In this document: positions 13,701 to 24,653 of the stretch, piece by piece
How the letters are laid out: each line of letters opens with the position of its first letter
Numbering within the stretch: position 1 is the stretch's first letter
DNA from: Spinacia oleracea
Taxonomy: Eukaryota > Streptophyta > Magnoliopsida > Caryophyllales > Amaranthaceae
Direction: 5' to 3'
NCBI RefSeq assembly: GCF_020520425.1
Contig: NC_079488.1
Location: 10,765,747-10,829,746 of the forward strand
Length of the DNA: 64,000 nucleotides
The notes under the pieces: generated by a model
Told to the model about the DNA's origin: nothing
The model's input: only the letters and a program-made list of their open reading frames with translations
Database searches by the model: none
Translations under genes and position numbers: made by a program

Positions 13701-14110
13701 GCTCAAGATAATATTAAATTTCGGGTTAAGCTGTCTCTTTGGCATATCATTAGTGTGTGTTCTCTTTCTTCTTGAGTTAATTTGGTAGTAGTTGCTGTTG
13801 ATTTTTCTGCTCGGGCAAAAGTTCATGCGAAGTTGGTTATCTGTGTTGTGACTGGTTCTGCAGAAATCTTCTGTTGGGAAGTGGGGTGTTGCCTGTAATA
13901 TTTCTTCTTATTCCAGTGGGATTCCTCCGTACCTTGTACAAGTGTCAGCATTGCTCAATTATATGCCAACATTTGCTTGTTTAGTAGGCTCCAATACACC
14001 AGGTTTATTTGTCTGGAAAATCACGCTGGGTAAAGATGTCTCAGGTTATGTTTTTTGGATATCAAGGGTAAGTTCTAATGGTTTGGGATGTCAGGAATAA
14101 GTTCCAATGC

Positions 14111-17100
14111 TTTGGAATATCAGGGATATGTTCTATTGTTTTCGGGGCTTTAATGATTCCATGATTTCAACGCAGATATATTAGACATATGTTATCTTTT
14201 TGTTCTGGTGCAAGATGTGGTAGATACACATGGTTTTGGGACAATGGTAATTTGTTTTTGGGACTTTTTGCTATGTTTCATATTATCGGATACAGAGAAA
14301 AAGAGATGCGGTGTTATATCTTATGTATGTTGATGTGAGAATGGTGGTATTGCGATTTGTTGCTTTTGAAAGAGGGACGAGTTGCAATCTGTCCCCCATA
14401 ATTACACAACTTCTACTCCTAAATTATGCCATCAGTTGGAGTTTTTAATGGCATTTGGTTTTGGCTCTGAGTATTCTCCTTCAAGTTTTATGTTGGTCTA
14501 ATGGTTTTGACAGTGGTGATACACACACGTACACAATAGGGAGGCAGAGGTTTGGTGTATAAGGGAATTTCTGATTTTCTTTGTCTCTGATGATCTGATA
14601 TTGAGTCTCCTGGTATTGATTATGAACATTCCTCAGTTCGTGTCGAGGTTTATGATAAAGGTTGCTATGTGATTTTCTGTTCTACATCTTCTATGAGTTT
14701 TAGGATGTGATCGTCTGGGTACCATGTCAATTGGTGTTAGTTTCCAAGGTAGGGAGTTCTGGTGTGATTGTCTGGGAACCATGTCTAGTGGCAATGTTTT
14801 TAGGTAGGGAGTACTGTGAGCTTTCTCCTATGGTTGACTTGGATTTGGTGTATACTATTTGAGCAAGCAGAGGGTACTGATTTTTGTGTAACATGTGTTG
14901 TATTTTTTATATATTTTTCTATAATGTTCATGGAAGGCCACAGACCCCGTTTGTTTGGTGGTATGAATTTTTTATTTTTTATTTTTTTATTTCGGTGTTT
15001 AGTTCAGCAATACTGTATATATTTAGTAGACATGTAATCCATTTTGTATAATTGTTTTTTTTTGGTACTACTGCTCATTCTTTGATCTATGATCTTACTC
15101 ACCTTCTATCTACTTACTGCCACATTAATCATCGGAAGGAGCAAGTGTTTGTTCTATTCAACTTGAAAATTGTTATTGTGCAAATTTAACAACGAATTTA
15201 GATGATGATTTTTGTAAATGTATGAGGGATGGCTACATTTGAACTTCGTTTCTTAAACTTTTATTAGTCAGTTGACTTCGATTTGACCAGACTGCGCCAG
15301 AAAGTAACAAGTTGTAAATAAATCTAACCTACCAAAGAAGTTGAGAAAATCATAGCTGAGAGAATTATGGGCTAGACTGACTGAATGGAATACAGATGTC
15401 TTCTTGCTAGTTGGCTTACTTAAACTAATGAATAAACTTGATCATAATAACTTTTGAAGGTTTTTAAATATTGATCTGAGTAATCGTATAGATTATGATG
15501 CATTGTTTCAGACTTTTAATTTCACTGCCTATGGTCTAGCGACTTAAAAGTATTTCCAGTTTCTGTATTCACATTCTGTATTAGTTTTATGTAGATCCCA
15601 TTTTGTTGGCATTTGGTGTCTTCCTAGTTGTGCTTTATGGGACTGTTTGCTTCACATGCATGCTTTGCTTGATTGTGTTGTAACTACAACGGACTTCTTG
15701 TGTGATTTAACATCATTGCCTTTAAGTTATTGACAAGAGTTCAAAGGTTTCTTGTTGATTAGGAGCGATGTTGGACCTTGGTTTGATTTACACTCTTTAG
15801 CCATCGATTCATGGTATTGTTAATTTTATTTATCATGCTTGCTTGGGTATGCTCTCTGCTGCAGTAAATTTTTTCTTTCTATTTTTTTCGTTATTCAATG
15901 CATGTTTCTGAATGGTTCGATCGCATATAGTGTGTGAGGTATCTCGATCAGTATAGATAGCTAAACTTCATTCTCTGTTTCGATTATGCTTGAGATAAAA
16001 AAAATGTGCTTCAGGTGAATCAGGTCCCATGTTTGGTCTAGTCCTATCATGTTATTAACAATAATTTTTCTTTCTATTTTTTTCGTTATTCAATGCATGT
16101 TTACTGTGAATTTTTTATGGTTAACACTTAACAATAATTTTTGTTCTTACCTTTACTGTGATATTTTATCATCCAGGCTCATGTTGGTTTTTAACTGGTA
16201 GGTCTGATCTTTACTGGGTATATATATGATTGTAGGACTTTCTAGCCGTCTTAAGCCCCTTCAGGCTGTTGGTATTTGGTTGTCATTTTTTCTGGGAAGT
16301 ATATGTTGTAGTTGTTGCTTGAGCTTGTTCTGGTGATTTGTGAATATTCCTGATGAGTGTGCGAAGCATCAATTTGTCATTTCTGCATGACTAGGATGGG
16401 TAAATATAGGCTGAACTATGAAGAATGTGCATATTGAGGTCTTAGACATATATGAAGTATATCTTTTGTTGTCCACTTTTTAAGCACCCCATTATACATT
16501 CCTATGGTTCTAGTGTCTCTTGTTTTTGATTAGTGAGAGAATATTTGTAGTTTTTATCAATATGTTGTCCTTTCTTTGGTTGTTTTGAATTCCATTTTCA
16601 AATTTAAAGCATGAAAGTGAAGGGTGGTTTGTTGCTGACTTGCTGATTTGTGACCTTATTTACGTTATTTTATTGTCTGTTTCCTTGGTGGCGTTGTAAA
16701 TTTATCTGTTTCTAATATCTTGTAAACATAAATATAGTGTTTTCTTTCTCGTAGTTCATTGGAGGTTTCGGTTTGCTTCAAGTTAACCATACATATTGCA
16801 TATGCCATTAGATAAATGTGATTGCACTGCTTCAATACAGGGTCTGCCAACTTCAGCAAAATTGTAAGCATCTATTATGTTCCTTGTTTCTTCTTTGTTG
16901 GTTTTTGTACTGCAAAAATTAATTTTAGGCATTTTTATTAAAAAAAAAGTTTTTAACTCCGCCTGTGAGTGTCACTTTGTGGCATTCACTGCCGGTCTCA
17001 AGCCCGGATAAAGGAGGAGAGTTGCAGTAGGTCTGGCGGCCAGCGTAAAACCGGCTTTTTTTTTTAAGTAAATCAACTATGATTGAATACTGGTGTATAA

Positions 17101-17880
17101 AGTATAATCTCTGCATTCTGCTAACCGGTTTGTTTTATTAGATATCTTTCTTGACTTCAGTTTACACTTCAGCATCATTTTGATGTCATACTCTTGGGTT
17201 TTTGTTGGCACTGTAGAATATGTATAAGTTCTATTCTATGGAGGTACATCTTGTCATAATTGTTATTATGTTGGTTTCTCATGCATGCATGACTCTTTTT
17301 TCCTATTTTTTTTTCTTTGCCTTGGTTGATTGGTCTAGTTTCCATGTTTGCACTGCAGTAAACTTTTGTGAATTTTTATGTGCTGTGTCACCCCCTTTTG
17401 TTGGCGGTCATAATATTTTTTGGGCGGTCTTGTAATGACTACAGAGGAGTTTCCGCTTTTCTTGTTGTACAACTCTTTTAGTAATGCGTGTTATTTTGTG
17501 AAAAAATCATTTAACAATGGTTATTATTTTGTTGAATTCCTTGATCCTACTAGTTTTAGTTTTCTAGCTAGCACAGTATTGTGTCAATGTGCTTCCAGTT
17601 CTTATAGTAGTCATGGTCTTTACTAATTACATTAGTTTTTACTTGCAGTTGATGCAGCTTTTTTTTATTCTTAGCTAACTGGCTAAATGTGTTGCATACG
17701 GTTTTATCCTTCAGTGTTTATATACATATGTTTCATGCCCTGGTTTTTTGTCGCTCAACTTCTATGGTTTCGTTTATTAGTTTTTGAGTGTGCCTTCCTG
17801 TACTTTTGGTTGATATTCCAAGTCTGTGCTTCTGCGGCAGGATCATATTGATCTTAGAGTTACGGGATGTTTGATGGCTA
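14111..17880 (+). other. Rest of block A, no gene seen
   Basis: T-rich intron-like DNA continues. Its counterpart in copy B would lie beyond the window, so conservation cannot be judged. A small run of units of about 33 bp containing TTTGGGATGTCAGG or similar lies at about 14070-14140. I see no protein-coding exon, tRNA or rRNA here. Confidence 0.5.
16940..17062 (-). repeat. Short dispersed-repeat fragment, possibly LINE-derived
   Basis: A compact GC-richer island sits in T-rich DNA and is bounded by A-run and T-run ends. On the minus strand it contains TATCCGGGCTTGAGACCGGC and TGACACTCACAGGCGG, phrases I associate with plant LINE or other retroelement remnants. The assignment rests on memory only. 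Confidence 0.3.
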
Positions 17881-17888
17881 TATGGTAC

Positions 17889-18350
17889 GAGGAAGTATTT
17901 TCGGATATCAGATATGTGCTTGTAAATACATATCAGGACCAAAAAAAAGTTAAATGGTACTCCCTCCGTATTTATTTAAGAAATATACTTGGCCGGACAC
18001 GGGTATTAAAAAAAAGAATTGAATGAAATAAAGTAATAAAAGAAGTGGGGTTGAATAGATATTTTAATAAGAAAAATAAGTGGGGGTCATGTCATTTTAG
18101 GGAGTGGGGGGTTGGGGTGGGGTGTATATATATTATTAAATTAGATGGGGGGTTGATAAGTTACTAAAAATGGCAAGTATATCTCTTAAATAAATACAGA
18201 GGGAGTACTTTTTAAAACAAAAATGGTACATTTTTCTACAGAATGGTACTTTTTTATTACAGAATGTTCCTATTTTGTCTTTTAGCTATTGTCTTTTAGC
18301 GGGAAGTATGTGTTTTTCCACACATATCTGATATGCGAAAAAACAACCTC
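17889..18350. mobile_element. Inverted-repeat element split by a Stowaway MITE
   Basis: The 30 bp at 17889-17918 (GAGGAAGTATTTTCGGATAT and onward) are the imperfect reverse complement of 18321-18350, with about 26 of 30 matching. The pair flanks the Stowaway element at 17960-18205 and reads as an older small foldback element into which the MITE jumped. No target duplication was recognised for the outer element. Confidence 0.45.
17960..18205. mobile_element. Stowaway-type MITE (Tc1/mariner)
   Basis: The element is 246 bp with terminal inverted repeats of about 32 bp: CTCCCTCCGTATTTATTTAA at the left and its near-perfect complement ending GAGGGAG at the right. It is flanked by TA on both sides (17958-17959, 18206-18207), the target site typical of the superfamily. 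No coding capacity. Confidence 0.88.
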
Positions 18351-18599
18351 TATATGGTACTGCCCGCCTTACTTTTCTGCTTAAAAGTTAAAATTGTGTT
18401 TTTTCTTAGTTAAGGTAAATGTTTTGTAAATAGGTGTTACGTATACGTCAAGGTAAATGTTTTGTAAATAAATGTTTCGTTACCTTTTCTTTGCAACTTG
18501 GTATATCCATATTTTAGGTTTTGCTTCAGTAAATAATCAGATAGATATGTTTTTGACATCTTGACAAGACTTTAACTTGTTAACGACGGGGTGGTGATA

Positions 18600-20290
18600 G
18601 AGGTGTCAGAAGCTGACCTCACTCCGAAAAATCATCTATTTCGAACTCTAATCGAACTGGTTTGACCCGGAAAATTCATGACCCAAATTCGATCTGTAAC
18701 CGATTTGACTTTACCCGACATCCATTTCACCTGATCTGAACTCCACCCGTAACCAGTTTGATCCGACTCGAACTCCACCTGTCATCGGATAGATTCCATT
18801 CAAACTCCACCCGACACCGATTTGACCCGACCAGAACTTCACCGGACACTAATTTGACCCGGTTTGGTTTGACTCGAACTGTTATCTAATCGACACCGAT
18901 TTGACCCGAACTAAACTCTACTCGACATCGGTTTGACCCGACCTGGACATCACCCGGGCACCGATTTGACCTGGTAAATATCTAATATAAAAATGAATAT
19001 TGTGTTCTTTAAACTTGTTAGGACGACTAGTAAATTGATGAATTGTTATGATAAGTAATACAGAGTAGTTGTTCAGCTGTTTAGTTGTATTTGGAGCATA
19101 TACAGGAAAATTTGTCATAAAGGACCTTTTAAAACACAAAAATTGTGAGAAAGGACCTTTTAAAAAAAAAGTTGTGAAAGAAGGCCCAATTTGGTTTTTT
19201 TGTTGTGAATAAGGACCATAAGCCATATTCCAGTGGTCAACGGCTGTTTTCCGGCGTTGATCATCACGTGACATGCACGTGTCTTAAATTTTTACAATTT
19301 TTTTTAAAAGTTTCCCTCCATGTTTCCCCCACCCTCACCTAACTTATTCAGATCTTAAAAAAAAAAATCGATTCTTGAAATTAGGAAACACTAAGAACCC
19401 TAATTTCAAGAACCAAAAAATTGGAGAAATTTGAGGAAAAAATTAGGGCTTTTAGTGTTATCTCGTACGAAAAGGACCGACAAGCAATTGGGTTGCGCAA
19501 ATTTGGTTGATTTCAACTGGGGAGAAGAAATTCGTGGTTGTAAGGAAGAAGAAAATGGTGGAGGAGCAGCAGAGCAGGAGAGAGAAAATTGATATTTTTT
19601 TTTAAGATCTGAATAAGTTAGTTGGGGGTGGGGGAAACTTGGAGGGAAACTTTAAAAAAAAATTGTTATACACGTGCGTGTCACGTGATGGTCAATGCCG
19701 GAAAACAGTCATTGACCACCGGGATATGGCTTATGGTCCTTATTCACAACAAAAAAATTCAATTGGGCCTTCTTTCACAACTTTTTTTAAAAGGTCATTT
19801 CTCACAATTTTTGTGTTTTAAAAGGTCATTTCTGACAAATTTTCCTATTTATGATGTATGTTTTTATACATTATAATCGTCATTATTTAGTAAGTTGAAT
19901 TTCGTGTCAACTTAAAGAGTTATATTCTTAATTTCTTATACATTTATATATATTGTGTATCTAGTGTTTACATATGGTTCTCGTTATATAATTATTAATC
20001 ATCTTATAACTTACAACAAACTCTAATTGGTATAACGATGTTGTAGTTAAGTAAATTAAAAATACTCTTAAAGACATAGATTAATAACTTGTTTAATTAG
20101 AAATAGAATGAAAACATAATCGATAATGACTTGAAAAGATCTAGAATGAAATCGATTCAATCCGAGACCTAACTGAGATGACCCGAATTGAAATCAAACT
20201 GGTACTGAATTGACCCGAACTGAAATGACCCGAGTTAAAGTCTACCCGACCCGGATTTGACCCGACAAAACCCGTTTAAAACCCGACACG
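18600..20290. mobile_element. GACCCG-rich degenerate hAT-like element, interrupted
   Basis: 18610-18980 and 20150-20290 are runs of degenerate units with TTTGACCCGA, GAACTCCACCC and CCCGACAC phrases, resembling the arms of the 548-bp hAT element at 42646. The left side starts near AGAGGTGTCAG, similar to that element's TAGAGCTGTCA. The right end is unclear. The foldback element at 19104-19846 lies between the arms. Confidence 0.4.
19104..19846. mobile_element. Long-TIR foldback element, probably Mutator-like
   Basis: Two arms of roughly 250 bp (19104-19358 and about 19600-19846) are inverted copies of each other, starting AGGAAAATTTGTCA. The arms carry the matched phrases AAGGACCTTTTAAAACAC, CACGTGACATGCACGTG and CTTATTCAGATCTT. 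The central 240 bp are A-rich with no transposase. Long TIRs suggest a non-autonomous MULE; I could not find a convincing 9-bp target duplication. Reading frames across the arms are by-products of the repeat. Confidence 0.65.
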
Positions 20291-20615
20291 GGATCTTAGA
20301 AGTAGGCAGTAGGACTGTAGGAGTGACAGGGCACGAAAGGAGGTATTTGTGAGATGGCAGCACCCTAGAGAGGGGTGGGTTAAGTTAAACACCGATGGTG
20401 CGGCCAAAGGAAATCCAGGAAGGGCATGGGAAGGCGGGCATGGGAAGGTGGGCTTATTAGAGGGAGTAGAGGTGAGCTATTCGAAGTCTTTGCCTTGAGG
20501 TGTGGTGTTTGCACTTGCACTTGCACGAGAGATGAATTGTTGGCTGTCCAGAGAGGGCTCTCAGTTGCGTGGAATGAGAATCACAAGAAAGTACAGGTGG
20601 AAGTAGACTCAGAAG

Positions 20616-22336
20616 TAGGGGTGTTCATTACCGGGTACCCGGTTAAACGGGTACCCGAAAATGCGGGTACCCGGATTTCCGGGTAGTGATTTTTTCGGCC
20701 CATGACCCGACCCGGAATAACCGGGTACCCGTTATCTGTATAAAAAAAACTTGTTTACTGCTGGTATGCTGTAATTTTGTAAATATTAGGCAATATTTCT
20801 GGTCTGCTGTAATTATGTAAAAATTAAGTAATTCAAAACAGTAGCATAATTTCCCCATTGGCCATATCCATAGTTTCACAAAACTTAGAAGCTTAATGCC
20901 AGACCAGAAGCTGCACACAACACACCTAAAGGGAGAGGGGGGTAATTAATAAGTTTACAAACATCCCAAAAGTTCCGTAATAAGTTTACTAACATCTTAA
21001 TAAGTTTAAAAAACATCAGAATATAAGTTTACAAAAAGACATGAAGTCATTGAATCAACAAAACTCATTCAAATATGTCGTCCATTGTGAAATCCGTGAT
21101 ATCCGAGCCTTCTTCAACTGCTTCGTCAATTATAATAGTTGGCTGCTCCGAAACTAATTCTTGCATACCTAGAAATCAAAATAAGATTAAAATATAAGAA
21201 TCATACACATAAAATCACAAAACCAAATATGTATTGTCTTCTTAATTAATTAGAATAATATAATCTGATTCTGTTTGAAGAAAACTAATTTTAATGTCTG
21301 ACATCACATGGATGAATGCAATCACTCGTGTTCTATTGTTCTTACACTATTGTTATTCACTTATTTGTTAGGCAGTCACAACCAATCCTAAAAAAAGCAA
21401 AAGGTATCCTAAAAAAACAAATAAAAACAGCCAGAAGTAACAACTTAGGCTGTTGGCCTTTAATATCTTTTTTCAAAACTGATTTTTAATTCATAAAACT
21501 CTCCTCCCCAATTAATCAATTATTAGTCTAAAACTACTTCATATATGCTAAAATTTCTAACAAATGAACTTCAGAAAATCAATGAGAATGAGCAACTGAT
21601 ATAAGACTTCTGACATAATGTTTTATTTGATACAATAAGTCCATAACAACTCCCCAAACTGGTAATCATAAGAAGTTTCCACAACAGCATATTATAACAC
21701 ATTAACAGTTTTAACACATCAGTGAGTGAGAGATTGAGGCACGACACCCATCAGAGATTGAGCCAATATTCGTTTAATCCTTAATCCGCATATTATACTC
21801 TATCCGCATATTTTTACTAATCTACAATTAAAATCAAATCACCTACTTCTTGAGTTTCTTCCAGCAAAAAATCAAAAATATTACCTTGAATCTTGCGGTG
21901 GATTGGTAATCTGATATGTCGTCCTGAGAGATTGAGCAACACGAGAGAGCCAGAGCCTAGAGGGGGTGAGAGTGAGAGAGACAGAGAAAAGATGAAGGAG
22001 GTGAGCGGCGTTTGAGTTCGAGTGTTTGAGAAACTGAGAAACCCTAAACTCCTACAATCCCAAGAAAAGCACGTAAGGCCGCAAGCAACCCTGAGCCCAG
22101 CATAAAGAATTAAAAAAACGTGATTTTTTTTATTTTTTTTGGTTTTTAACGGGTCTGCGGGTACCCGTTTAACCAAAAGCGCGGCCCATGCCCCGACCCG
22201 TTTCCCAGGATATTTACCGGGTCGGGTACCCGGCCCGTTTATTTCAAAAAAATCAGTAAATTACCCGCATAATTTGTGCCGGGTCAACGGGTCAACGGGT
22301 CGGGTAATGCGGGTCGGGTATTTTTGAACACCCCTA
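20616..22336 (-). mobile_element. Non-autonomous hAT transposon, 1721 bp
   Basis: Ends TAGGGGTGTTCA and its exact complement TGAACACCCCTA are flanked by a perfect 8-bp target duplication CTCAGAAG (20608-20615 and 22337-22344), diagnostic of hAT. Subterminal regions are packed with GGGTACCC, CGGGTC and ACCCG motifs, likely transposase-binding repeats. Read on the minus strand, a C/T-rich leader (about 22100-21885) ends in a possible donor AAG/GTAATA, and a short last-exon-like piece follows at 21168-21065. The transposase core is absent, so it looks like an internally deleted derivative. Removing element plus one target copy rejoins the RNase H frame. Confidence 0.9.
21065..21168 (-). pseudogene. 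Possible residual last exon of the hAT transposase
   Basis: On the minus strand an acceptor TTTCTAG precedes a short frame MQELVSEQPTIIIDEA that runs, acidic, to DDIFE and a stop. Acidic tails are common at C-termini of hAT transposases, and the position inside the hAT element fits, but the match is only by style and context. Confidence 0.3.
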
Positions 22337-22680
22337 CTCAGAAGGTGTAGTGAAAATGCTGATAGAGGAATTCCCTACGAGCATTCCATTTATTCATATT
22401 ATCCGCCGATGTAAGGCCCTCATGGCTCGATCGGAGTGGGATATCACTGTGGAACAATGTTATAGGAAGCAAACTGAGTGGCAGATTGGTTAGCTAACTT
22501 TGGTGTTCAGTTGGAGCATAAACTAGTTCTCTTCTCGGCAGTGCCGAAGGATCTTCGTGCCGTTTTATTGGAGGACCAAAATGGTATCTCGTGGCCTCGT
22601 ACTTTTTATTTTCTAGTTTTTTCTAGCTTTTGTTTTCTTTGGGGCTTCGCTAGTTCGCCCCATTTAACACCAAAAAAAAT

Positions 22681-23620
22681 ATAACATTACTCAATTGATA
22701 TCTTCTTTGATTCTTTCAGACAAAAGGGTAGTCAAATTACATTGATTGAACATTCCCCATAACATTTTTCTCACAACTATTTGCCAAAACATATGCTGCT
22801 CCATTACTGGTTTTTCTTTCAAAATTATTAACCTTCTGAAAATGAAATATTATCGGCCGGTCTGAATATAACATTTATACGATTAATTTAAATGTAATTT
22901 GAGACCAGTTTTAGGTCGACATTCAAAGTAATACATACGAGAAGATTCAAAGTTTGAATCGCATGTAACTGTCATAGTGTCATGTACATCAAACTAAGTA
23001 GCTGAAACCTTAGTTATGTATAATTAAACAAAATTACTTTTAATTAATCATTCATGTCACTTATTAGGGATATACGTAGTATATGCAAACTCATCAAATT
23101 TGATACCGAGTAGTGAAGACCGGAGAATGTGCAAAGTTTGATTTGGTGCATCAGGTCAGCTTATTGGTTAAGACTGAGTGTCTGTATATGATAGGTCTCA
23201 TATTCGAATTTCACTCATATTTGTCATTTGTATTGCCCTTAGGGCTCATTTGCACCAAAAAGAAAAAAGATTCTTTCTATTCGAATGAGTCGATCACAAG
23301 ACAGACCAATACAAATTACAAATTGAAGAAAAATACTTGAACTTGTAATCTATTGTACACGTACATTCAGTCTTAATCATAGGCCAACTCTAATTCAGTG
23401 ATAATATATTAGATAGCAAATGTGCCATTACTTTCATCTTGTACACTGAAATTTGACATTCCGACATCCACATAAGCAATGAATTGATGGGAATTGAAGC
23501 CAAATGACATGAATGCCATATATATTCTTGCAAACTTGTACGATTTCAAACCCTAGAACAAAGCAACACGAAATATTCAACAAAAGTTACATGCATGACA
23601 TGAATATATACCATCAAATG
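22681..23620 (+). other. AT-rich intergenic DNA with a SINE-like piece
   Basis: About 23125-23275 has tRNA-like internal promoter motifs: TCAGCTTATTGG resembling an A box and ATTCGAATTT resembling a B box. It ends in CACCAAAAAGAAAAAAG, consistent with a degenerate tRNA-derived SINE. No target duplication was recognised. Nothing else is evident before the GLP promoter. Confidence 0.35.
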
Positions 23621-23623
23621 CTT

Positions 23624-23629
23624 TATATA
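23624..23629 (+). promoter_or_regulatory. TATA box of the first GLP gene
   Basis: TATATA in the context ATGCTTTATATAGGAA stands 122 bp before the start codon at 23746. The intact GLP gene has TATATAAA in the similar context ATGCTATATAAAGAA at 37881, so the two promoters look homologous. Confidence 0.6.
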
Positions 23630-23745
23630 GGAACTTAATTTCACAGCCAGAAGTAACACAAAACAAAGTAAGAGAAACAAACACAACCACACTGCTTATC
23701 CCTATCTGTTTAACCCACATACATTTTGAAATTTCATCGACATAC

Positions 23746-24653
23746 ATGGATTCTCTTAAAATTATCTTATCTTTTACTCTCCTTGTATCTCTCTCATCAG
23801 CGACGAGTGTGGTTGACTTTTGTGTGGCGGATTTCAGATTCCCAGTTACTCCAGCGGGGTACTCTTGTAAAAATCCTGCTAACCTTACAGTGGATGACTT
23901 TGTTTTCTCTTCTTTGAGTGTTCCAGGTAAGACGTCAATTATTTTCACTACAAGAAAAACGTGTTTTAGCTACTGCTTTTTATGACGACCAAAAAATTCA
24001 GTCGCAATTTTTTTTCCTGGCTGAAGGAGACCAGTATTCGCAAAATTTGCGGCTACTTTACAATAGTCGCTACGTAGTCGCAATTTTGCGAATTCCATGT
24101 ACTTTTGCGACTAAGTTGTTGTCGCAAAGCTCAAAAGTTATTTTATTTTATTTTCAAAGCTTCTGCGACATTTTTTAACTTATGTTCTTTGGATGTTCCA
24201 GGTAACATGTCAAATATCTTCAATCTCGGTGTGGTCCCAGCTTTCGACGTGACATTCCCTGCCTTGAACGGTCTAGGCCTTTCCATGGTACGATTAGACC
24301 TTGGTGTGGGTGGAGTTGTTCCAATCCACTCGCACAGGGCGTCTGAACTTATCCTTGTAATCGAGGGGACGATAATTGCTGGATTTATTGGATCCGACAA
24401 CACCCCTTACTACAAAACATTGAATAAGGGGGATATTATGATCTTCCCCGCCTCGTTACTTCACTTCCAAGTTAACAATGGTAATTCTCCTGCTCTTGCA
24501 TTTGTTAGCTTAAACAGCGCGAGCCCCGGCTTTCAAACAACAACCTTTGCCCTAGCTTCAAATGACCTTCCTACTGATGTAATTCAGAAGATCACTTTGT
24601 TGGATACAACGCAGGTGAGGAAGTTAAAGACTGTGTTTGGAGGCACAAATTAA
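23746..24653 (+). CDS. GLP: Germin-like protein with a CACTA-derived intron
   Basis: The product would be a secreted germin-like protein of the ABP19/20 type: an apoplastic cupin, usually an oligomeric Mn-binding glycoprotein; its reaction cannot be read from sequence. Exon 1 is 23746-23926, a perfect CAG/GTAAG donor follows, and exon 2 is 24202-24653 after TTCCAG. The join leaves 633 nt, 210 codons plus stop, the same length as the intact gene at 38027 and aligned to it without gaps. Seen in the product: signal peptide of about 19 residues, two conserved Cys (DFC and YSC), glycosylation sites NLT and NMS, germin box 1 with ligands in IHSHRASE, box 2 PASLLHFQVN with His. Without splicing, the frame hits stops in the insert. 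Whether splicing happens is inferred. Otherwise it is a transposon-disrupted pseudogene. Confidence 0.75.
23946..24180 (+). mobile_element. CACTA transposon terminus forming most of the intron
   Basis: CACTACAAGAAAAA at 23946 is the hallmark terminus of plant CACTA (CMC) elements. Behind it come subterminal repeats on both strands (AGTCGCAA, TTGCGACTAAG, TAGTCGCAATTTTGCGA, CTGCGACA). No matching opposite terminus (TTCTTGTAGTG) is present, so only one end remains. The piece is flanked by a duplicated exon segment of about 37-42 bp (ending near 23945 and 24222), far longer than the 3-bp target duplication of CACTA. Confidence 0.8.

Larger units (their letters stand above)
1..14110 (+). repeat. 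Copy A of a large direct duplication
   Basis: Position 1 onward matches 39970 onward, and the match holds to the end of the window (about 14110 against 63999) in the same orientation. Anchor pairs read by eye: 932/41318, 2284/42147, 4168/44580, 5326/45702, 5348/55661, 6363/56676, 9290/59600, 10735/60697. In one sample of about 200 bp (13408 against 63283) I counted about 10 substitutions. Both ends run out of the window, so the unit is larger than seen. Differences are mostly insertions in B (hAT, copia, a second promoter copy), one extra 540-bp tandem copy in A, and small deletions in B. Confidence 0.93.
960..17880 (+). ncRNA. Candidate long non-coding, intron-rich transcription unit
   Basis: Downstream of the TATA box at 932 the plus strand stays strongly T-rich for some 16 kb, like introns of a plus-strand transcript. 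No reading frame resembles a known protein and none is longer than about 90 residues. Several short segments have an exon look: a pyrimidine tract and CTGCAG acceptor, 85-120 nt, then a GTAAGT donor (3495-3613, 5375-5490, 11219-11303). Equivalents stand in copy B at 43917-44032, 55687-55803 and 61101-61185. What it does is unknown. It could instead be the 5' leader and introns of a gene whose coding part lies elsewhere, or a decayed gene amplified as a repeat. Confidence 0.3.
20344..22680 (+). pseudogene. LINE RNase H-like fragment, split by a hAT element
   Basis: Before the hAT insertion the plus strand encodes an RNase H-type start (KLNTDGAAKGNPG, with the first catalytic Asp in NTDG), then RGELFEVFALRCGVCTCTC and DELLAVQRGLSVAWN. 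After the insertion the frame resumes with VVKMLIEEFPTSIPFIHIIR and ends WLANFGVQLEHK. Breaks: a duplicated 14-bp GGGCATGGGAAGGC near 20420 shifts the frame, and a stop and frame change occur near 22490. The tail reads into an A-run near 22670, as expected for a LINE 3' end. It belongs to the ORF2 C-terminal RNase H of plant L1-type elements or a domesticated relative. Not functional. Confidence 0.75.

Noticed and set aside
18918..19274. Minus-strand frame of 118 codons
   Set aside because: It spans the GACCCG repeats and one arm of the foldback element; the opposite arm gives a mirrored frame at 19622.
21817..22176. Minus-strand frame of 119 codons in the hAT element
   Set aside because: It covers subterminal repeats and a C/T-rich leader (SLSLSLSPP) and ends in a probable intron; no domain is visible.
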